NCBI RefSeq assembly: GCF_001039355.2
Contig: NW_019775959.1
Span: 8,273 to 64,314 of the forward strand
Source: Lingula anatina
Lineage: Eukaryota; Brachiopoda; Lingulata; Lingulida; Lingulidae
Direction of reading: 5' to 3'
Length of the DNA stretch: 56,042 nt
Both the position numbers and the translations under genes were made by a program. The notes below the pieces were generated by a model. The model was not told the DNA's origin and made no database searches. It saw only the letters and a program-made list of their open reading frames with translations. This document shows, in pieces, positions 49,902 to 56,042 of the stretch; positions within the stretch are counted from its first letter, which is position 1; the number at the start of each line of letters is the position of its first letter.

Positions 49902-50770
49902 ACGTGTATCTACTTGTTTCTATAATAAAGTCATGAATAGATATACACACTACGAGGGCTGAAGAGAGATTTTCCACTATATATATATTTTATAATCTAG
50001 TCTACTGAGGACATATATATATATTCCTCTATTGCTGTGCACATATCTGTTCTGTTTTGCGAGTTTTTTTTCACAAAAACTAAGTCTCCGGTACTGACGT
50101 TTTTAGTCACCCTGTAGGCCTACGTTGGAGGGTCTCTTTGTTTTGCGAAGTTGTTCTTGTTAGACTTTTCTATACTGAGAAAGTACCATTCTAACCTACT
50201 GAGAGACAACAAGTATACTCGCGCGTGGTCATAAGTATACTTTTGTGTTCGATATGCACACGACATGTCCTTACTGTGTTTGTTGATGTTGTTATAGTGT
50301 TGACAAGACTGTAGAAAATGCCAAATAAAAAAAGAGAAAATCAAGGGGGTAATACATTATGTTCTACGCACATGTTGTCCCACACTCATACTCGACTCTT
50401 TCACGTGTATCTACTTGTTTCTATAATAAAGTCATGAATAGATATACACACTACGAGGGCTGAAGAGAGATTTTCCACTATATATATATTTTATAATCTA
50501 GTCTACTGAGGACATATATATATATTCCTCTATTGCTGTGCACATATCTGTTCTGTTTTGCGAGTTTTTTTTCACAAAAACTAAGTCTCCGGTACTGACG
50601 TTTTTAGTCACCCTGTAGGCCTACGTTGGAGGGTCTCTTTGTTTTGCGAAGTTGTTCTTGTTAGACTTTTCTATACTGAGAAAGTACCATTCTAACCTAC
50701 TGAGAGACAACAAGTATACTCGCGCGTGGTCATAAGTATACTTTTGTGTTCGATATGCACACGACATGTC
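49902..50770 (+). repeat. Exact 368-bp direct duplication, period 501 bp
   Basis: 49902-50269 and 50403-50770 are identical as far as I can read by eye, separated by 133 unique bases. The second copy stops precisely at the N at 50771. A 25-base piece of the unit also occurs alone at 48350-48374. Absence of any divergence plus the adjacent N suggests a false duplication at a contig join. A very young tandem array truncated by the gap is the alternative. Confidence 0.95.
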
Positions 50771-50771
50771 N
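50771..50771. other. Assembly gap or ambiguous base (N)
   Basis: The only non-ACGT character in the window. It sits between the end of the duplicated block and an AT-rich hairpin, which makes a poorly resolved join likely. Actual distance across it is unknown. Confidence 0.95.
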
Positions 50772-50793
50772 AATGATATGTTCTGACAGTGGA

Positions 50794-50874
50794 GATAGAT
50801 ATTTTCAATTGATAAAGTATATCAATTGAAAATGTATATCAGTTGATATACTTTACCAATTGAAAATATCTATC
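50794..50874. repeat. AT-rich inverted repeat, 32-bp arms
   Basis: The arms 50794-50825 and 50843-50874 are reverse complements with one mismatch, around a 17-base loop. The motif TCAATTGA and its variants recur inside the arms, the loop and just downstream (to about 50885). It could be a foldback element or a structural barrier to sequencing. Confidence 0.9.
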
Positions 50875-53730
50875 AATTGATAAAGCATGTCTCCTTACAA
50901 TTTCTCTGTGAAATAAAAAGCCGTGAAAAGCACAAGACCTTGAAACGGATATAACTATCCTCGCAACTGTGGTCTGCCGAAGACTTAATATCTGGAACAC
51001 ACAGTTTCCGCAACTCTATCGATCTTATCGAAGAAACAAATGTAATTTTCGCCCTTTTATATATGCATTACGATCTCTATTGAACTGATTTTCCTTGATT
51101 TGTCATACGAGTCATCAAAGTTCTATATATGGCATAGGTGGTCCATGAAATGGCGTTTCACGGAAGGCGGTTTACACGGCAAAACTAGAATGATGATTAC
51201 AGGAGAAAGGATGCACTGGAACACATGAATCAGTATGATTGAATTACGTTAAGAATCAAAGAAATTGATTGAGGCCACATTGGTCTTTAACAGACGTCAC
51301 TCGTATTGAAGGTGCTACCATGTCAGAAAGGACAGAGGAGCGGCACGGTCTTCTTCACTGCTATATCCGTACACGTCTGATAAACATATGAAATGTGCAC
51401 TACTTTCTGTATAATAAATTACGAATTAATCAGAAGAGGTTATTCAAAGTACACAAACTTAATCACCATCTAATTCGTACTTTGCAGCCCATGCTTCCTC
51501 CTCTTTGAATAAGTTTGTATAAGAGTAAGTTGTAGAACACACAGTTATAAAGTTTCTTGCATTCGTCGGAAAGGCTTTTTTCTTACAGTGATATGAAATA
51601 TTGTACTTAGGTTCAATCTAATCATCTGTCTAATTGTCCTGAAGCATGTTTTCGAAAGACGGTATCCAAAAGATTACAGTAATCCAAAAACATATAACTG
51701 AAGTCTCGATGGATTTCTTATTCTGGGAACATGGTAATAGCATTATGATTATTCAAAATGAAGTTATGAAGGAAACTATGCCCAACGTTTGGACATCCAT
51801 TAGTTTTAGGTAATTACTGTTATCGCCTTCTTAACTAATGTAGGGAATGGGTTATTGAACGCTAGACCTTAAATAAGTAAGCAGCAATACATTGCTTAAG
51901 GCTTCCATAAGAACATATTTGTCCTGGAAACTTTTAATACGTTAAGAACTGAAAGAAAGTTCAGTGCACACATTTAATTATCTCACTATTTTTAAAGTCT
52001 TCAATGTTACCATCTTCCCCTCTCTATGTTTTGAGGACGATAAATGCAATCTCAGCTTAATTGGATAACCTGAAATGCATTCTATAAACAATGAGGTACA
52101 TAGCTCAATTTCTGAGATTATTTGAAAAGAAGAATTGGCCTTTTACACATAAGAGATATTATGATATGAATACCTGTTGTGTAGTTTTAATTTCACTTAA
52201 AGCTGCCTATAATACAGACATGCTGATTGTGGGGTTGAGAAGAGTTCAAGTAGTCCCACTTGTGATACAAGTACGCGAGTAAGACTTTGGGAAGACGTCT
52301 GTGAATACAATTTAATATAAGGGACTTTTTCTTTAGGCCTTGCAAATAATAAAACGACATATGTCACGATTATTAAGAGTATTCAACTCAATGAACATCA
52401 AATTTTAGAGCAGATAAATGTATTGTGATCAAATTTATATTGATTCAACACTCTCTAGAGTTTTGTATAAATATCTTCACAATTAAATAAAAGTTAATTT
52501 TGGAATTTGCAAAATACTCAAATAAGATAAGATCATATTGAATATGACATATGGAAGGAATCCTGGTGTAACAGTGTTCTTACTGATGCTTTTCAAACCA
52601 GAAAGAGAAACTGAAATCCATCTCAGGTGGAGTTTGTGTGTTAGATTTATTCTATAACAAATATTTCATTTTATTGCAGATGATTCTTCTGTAGATCATG
52701 CATTAAAATCGTATACATGCTTATAAGCTTTTAGTGCGAACAAAATGGATATAGCAGTAAATGTTTATATTTGTTTTTTCAACGTCACCATCATACCTAT
52801 GATGACAGCTGAAGCCATATTGATGAACGTCAACTAAAAACTGTATATCGGTGGAAGATATTTCAAAATATTTCCTTTAATTTTATATCTTTGCATCTTT
52901 TGTTATTATGGTTTTATTTGTGAATTGAAAAGATAGTTGTGATGTTCAAAATGTCCCAAAAAAAGCGTTAATAAATTTAGTAGGCAAAATGTGCAGCTCG
53001 CTTATATTCCTGAAATACATAGGACAATTGTTCAGATTGACCAATGAAGATATGCTGTGACTTCGTTGAACGGCCTAATAAAATGTCCGGTTTGATTAAC
53101 CTCAAAATGGCGCCAAATGAAATCTGGTATAAGAAAATGATGCTTTATTCTTTCTGGCTTGTCAGCTTGATACATTCCATCTGAAACTGCCATTCAGCTC
53201 AAATTGTTCAAAATGACTTTTTTTCTGATTGATGGAGGCATTTGGCAATCGGCAATCCCGTTAAGAGACTGCTCGTAATATACACCCCGAGTTAAATGCG
53301 GTTTACTTTCGTTTCTTTTTGATGCCGACCTAATCTTATGATCTCTCGTAGAGGCAGGGCATTAATAGGTAACCGTGAACACACACTTGGCAAATGCATT
53401 TCTGAAACCAATACGGGAGAATCAGTCGGCATCAAATTGCCATACCTCTAGACATTTGGAATAAATGAGACTGTTTTAAAGTCTCAGATTTTACTTATGT
53501 ATAGCGATGATATGGCATGGTTCATTGTTGAAATTACCGACCTAATTTAATGGATGGAGACAAAACTAGAATTTCATGACAAAGACAAAGAGGACACTTG
53601 CCTGCAATGATATAACCTATTATATTTAGAGCAGTTTGTGGAAAGAATAGCGAACATTTTCATTTATGATCTATAAAGATTACGTGTCTGATGGACATAT
53701 TATATTCTTTAGTTGTTTGTCTTTTTATAG

Positions 53731-53977
53731 GGAACTATGGTGCTAGTGGAATGGAAGCTTTCACGGCAATTGCCAAAAAAGCAGGACTGTGTATTGCTAC
53801 AGCCGAGAAAGTAAAGAATAACGCAGATTATGAGTCTTACAACACCGTCATCAGGAACTTAAAGGAAACACCAAACGCTCGCGTCGTCGTCTGCTTCTGT
53901 GAGGGCATGACAGTAAAGGGTCTCTTGAATGCCACGACGAGGTTAAACGCCGTTGGGGAATTTCTGTTTATTGGAAG
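53731..53977 (+). CDS. GRM1/5: Metabotropic glutamate receptor, coding exon 2
   Basis: Continues the receptor from phase 1 to phase 2 (residues 228-310, both end codons split). It follows an acceptor CTTTTTATAG and ends at AAG before GTGATT (53978). It encodes the start of the lower lobe of the flytrap: GNYGASGMEAF (228-238), GLCIATAEK (246-254) and VVVCFCEGMTVKGLL (279-293). Tyr230, two codons after the splice, matches the ligand contact Tyr236 of mGluR1. Cys282 and Cys284 form the conserved CFC pair, and Asn294 is a glycosylation sequon. A false in-frame extension upstream (from an ATG at 53691) is intronic. Confidence 0.95.
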
Positions 53978-54247
53978 GTGATTGTTTTCGGTTTGTCATC
54001 GTCAAATAAAAATAAAAAATAAATATGTTATCTCTTTCAATTTTCTCGAAGATAATGGTTGGATTCTCTCTTGTGCTAGAGAAAGAGATTAGTCTTTGAA
54101 ATGACCGGTAGCCAGAAGGAAATGTCTTTAAATGTCCAATTTTAGGAAATACTGGATAGTGGGATGTGTTTAAAAATAGTCCCTTATCTCTGTTAATGAT
54201 CTTTGAATAGTCAATAGTCGTAAATCTTCATTATTTTGCGGTTTCAG
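53978..54247 (+). other. Receptor intron 2 (270 bp)
   Basis: A short phase 2 intron with donor GTGATT and acceptor GCGGTTTCAG. The split codon AG|C restores Ser310 before Asp311 in the conserved IGSDGWA motif. No other element is seen. Confidence 0.9.
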
Positions 54248-54480
54248 CGATGGGTGGGCGGTCAGGCCCGATGTCGTGAAGGACCTGGAGGAGGCCGCTG
54301 CAGGCGGCATGTCAATACGGCTCCATTCCCCGCCGTTAAGAGCCTTCGATCAGCATTACTTCAACCTCAGCCCATTTGAGCCAAGCAGAAATCCCTGGTT
54401 CCAAGATTTCTGGCAAGAGAAGTTCCAGTGCTATATAAATGGGGAGAACAGAGACAAAAGATTCTCTGCTCCTTGCACAG
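54248..54480 (+). CDS. GRM1/5: Metabotropic glutamate receptor, coding exon 3
   Basis: Residues 310-388, entering in phase 2 and leaving in phase 1. It begins in IGSDGWAVRPDVV. Asp311 and Arg316 correspond to ligand contacts Asp318 and Arg323 of mGluR1. GGMSIRLHSPPLRAFDQHYF (329-348) and NPWFQDFWQEKFQC (358-371) match the lower lobe of group I receptors. Cys371 and Cys386 align with the disulfide pair Cys378-Cys394. The loop between them is a little shorter than in mammals. Donor: GTATCC at 54481, directly followed by a CA-rich stretch. Reading past it gives a spurious Thr/His-rich tail. Confidence 0.95.
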
Positions 54481-55423
54481 GTATCCGCCGCAAACAACCG
54501 GACACACACACGCACACGTACACGCGCACAGATCGTCAAAAAAAAAAAAAAAAACTGAAATATTATGATTAGCGACTCTATCAGATTGATATCGATTATA
54601 TATCAATATCAGTCTGGTCTGCATCATTATACCTGTAACATATATATTTGATTCCTCCGTCGGGAATACTTCATATTTATTCTCAAATATTCACCGTCTG
54701 GCGGGAGGATGCAAATTAATCATTAATTTCATCAACATTCCGACTAAGTATCACACTCTGCGAACTTCTATAGCGACGTTTTGGTTTCTTCCGGTAAAAT
54801 TGTTGATTGTCCTGTCTTTTCAAAATGCCCAGTGGGTAATTTTCATTATCTTCAAATTCTTATTATCTCCAAATCCGGGGCAAATTATTGAGAAAACTGA
54901 TAATGATAATTAACTGTGGTTCGATGCAAAATTGCCGTTATCAGCGGAAGACTAATTAAGTTTGGACGAATTCACGTTACCAGATTTCGCTCGCAATTTT
55001 ATTAGAAAGATTTGATAAAGGTGCACTACCCAGCATTAACATCAATTTCTGGGCTTTGCCAGCTTTACTTCCAAGGGTACACTGTAGACATTGTATGAAT
55101 TAATGTATATAAATAGCAGAGGACAAAACGTCCATGCATCAACCGATGATACTCTAAAATATATTAGAAAGATTTGATAAAGGCGCACTACCCGGCATTA
55201 GCATCCATTCCTGTTCATTTCCAGCTTTACTTCCAAGGGTACACTGTAGACATTGTATGTATTAATGTACGTAAATAGTGGAGGACAAAAAATCCATGCA
55301 TCATTCGATGATACTCTAAAATTGTGAGGAAAGCAGTTTCGTATTTCAAAATACGTTAAGTTAGTTTCATTATCTTTCGGTTATTTTATTTTTCATTTTT
55401 TTTGAAAATTGTTATATTTCCAG
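54481..55423 (+). other. Receptor intron 3 (943 bp)
   Basis: A phase 1 intron with donor GTATCC and acceptor ATATTTCCAG. It contains CA-rich sequence, an A run near 54539-54554 and a tandem duplication (55001-55322). Confidence 0.9.
55001..55322 (+). repeat. Diverged tandem duplication, ~162-bp unit
   Basis: Copies at 55001-55162 and 55163-55322 both start ATTAGAAAGATTTGATAAAG and share a long core through GGGTACACTGTAGACATTG. They differ at roughly one position in ten. Such units in introns often belong to young minisatellites that vary in copy number. Confidence 0.85.
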
Positions 55424-55676
55424 GTTCTGGCGAAGAAGATCTTAGTATTAACTACGTCCAAGATGCTAAGTTAGGGTTTGTTGTAAACGCTATCTACACC
55501 ATGGCCCATGCACTCCACAACATTCACCAGCTCGTCTGTAATGGCCGCCCTGGGGTCTGTCCCGGATTCCTCCCTGTTAACGGATCCATTTTCCTCAGCC
55601 ATCTTATTAATGTGTCTTTCACAAACTACGCCAATGAATCTCTTTACTTTGACCAGAATGGGGATCCACCAGGAAG
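55424..55676 (+). CDS. GRM1/5: Metabotropic glutamate receptor, coding exon 4 (gene continues beyond window)
   Basis: Residues 388-472 (first and last codons split), entering in phase 1 and leaving in phase 2. NYVQDAKLGFVVNAIYTMAH (397-416) is a group I signature; Lys403 matches the ligand contact Lys409 of mGluR1. Cys426 and Cys433 align with the disulfide Cys432-Cys439. YFDQNGDPPGR near the end corresponds to WFDEKGDAPGR of mGluR1, just before the flytrap returns to its upper lobe. Sequons lie at Asn440, 450 and 458. Donor: GTGAGC at 55677. I find no further exon up to the window end, so the rest of the flytrap, cysteine-rich linker, seven-helix domain and tail lie outside. The gene is partial, not truncated. 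Confidence 0.95.
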
Positions 55677-56042
55677 GTGAGCGCTTTGGTTCGTAATTGT
55701 TAAGGTGTCGGGTGTAGTGTATATTTCCTATTGATTTGGTTTCGTTTTTCGCTACTTTTAGCATATTAAATTGATTACTTATCCTTATGATGATGATTCT
55801 AATCAAAATAATAGTAATTGTGTTTTTATTCTGAACAATTAGGCCAGGAAACACTCAGAGGCGCTGAGGCGCAATCAAATATTCGATCTATGTAGGAAAT
55901 ACCGTAGTTGGAACATGACTGTATTGAATATGGAGCAGCCATTTGCATTGCAAGTTACTGAGTGCTGACAGTGTTTCTTATGCTAAGTGTAAGGTTTCTG
56001 TCATAATCGGTAACCTTATGCGGTTATATTAGACCCCCCCCC
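55677..56042 (+). other. Start of receptor intron 4 (incomplete)
   Basis: Begins GTGAGC and runs off the window. No coding signal is visible. The last nine bases are C (56034-56042), so the window ends inside or at a C homopolymer. Confidence 0.8.

Larger units (their letters stand above)
42979..53730 (+). other. Receptor intron 1 (10.75 kb)
   Basis: A phase 1 intron starting GTGAGT and ending TTTTTATAG. It holds CT arrays (43209-43231, 45863-45910), a short tandem repeat around 44331-44370, a large exact duplication (49902-50770), the window's only N (50771) and a strong hairpin (50794-50874). Frames of up to about 100 codons show no family motif and I call none. The splice is certain at protein level, since the joined codons read TVYTEGNYGASG, as in group I receptors. 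Confidence 0.9.

Overview
The window looks like nuclear DNA of a bilaterian animal, most likely a marine invertebrate. It is AT-rich and gene-poor. One gene is split into exons by GT-AG introns (270 bases to 10.75 kb). Microsatellites, foldback/MITE elements and a decayed Tc1-type transposon are scattered through it, and the palindrome TAGGCCTA recurs. Phylum cannot be fixed from the sequence alone. There are no bacterial operons, CRISPR arrays or recognisable RNA genes.

Left part (1-12.3 kb): two intron-less coding blocks face each other tail to tail. A plus-strand 809-residue protein (5344-7773) and a minus-strand 433-residue protein (12293-10992) are both largely polar, charged and probably disordered, and neither belongs to a family I recognise. 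A small plus-strand ORF (3778-3978) carrying a strong splice-donor match lies upstream of the first and may mark its 5' exon.

Middle (12.3-42 kb): about 30 kb without a convincing gene. It holds a Tc1/mariner transposase pseudogene with an internal tandem duplication (about 19.69-20.57 kb), three short inverted-repeat elements (33.0, 37.5 and 40.45 kb), a (AAT)n array, long G and C homopolymers, a G-quadruplex motif and a weak zinc-transporter-like fragment on the minus strand near 32.4 kb.

Right part (42.3-56.0 kb): the 5' part of a group I-like metabotropic glutamate receptor gene on the plus strand. Four coding exons (42297-42978, 53731-53977, 54248-54480, 55424-55676) join in frame to 471 complete codons covering the signal peptide and most of the ligand-binding Venus flytrap domain. 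Every glutamate-contact side chain I can align is kept. The rest of the gene (end of the flytrap, cysteine-rich region, seven-helix domain) lies beyond the window. Intron 1 contains a 368-base exact direct duplication ending at the only N in the window, followed by a 32-bp-stem hairpin: a likely assembly trouble spot.

No obviously new multi-gene system is visible. The best candidates for novelty are the two orphan disordered proteins, the uORF-rich leader of the receptor, and the repeat/hairpin cluster at 49.9-50.9 kb.
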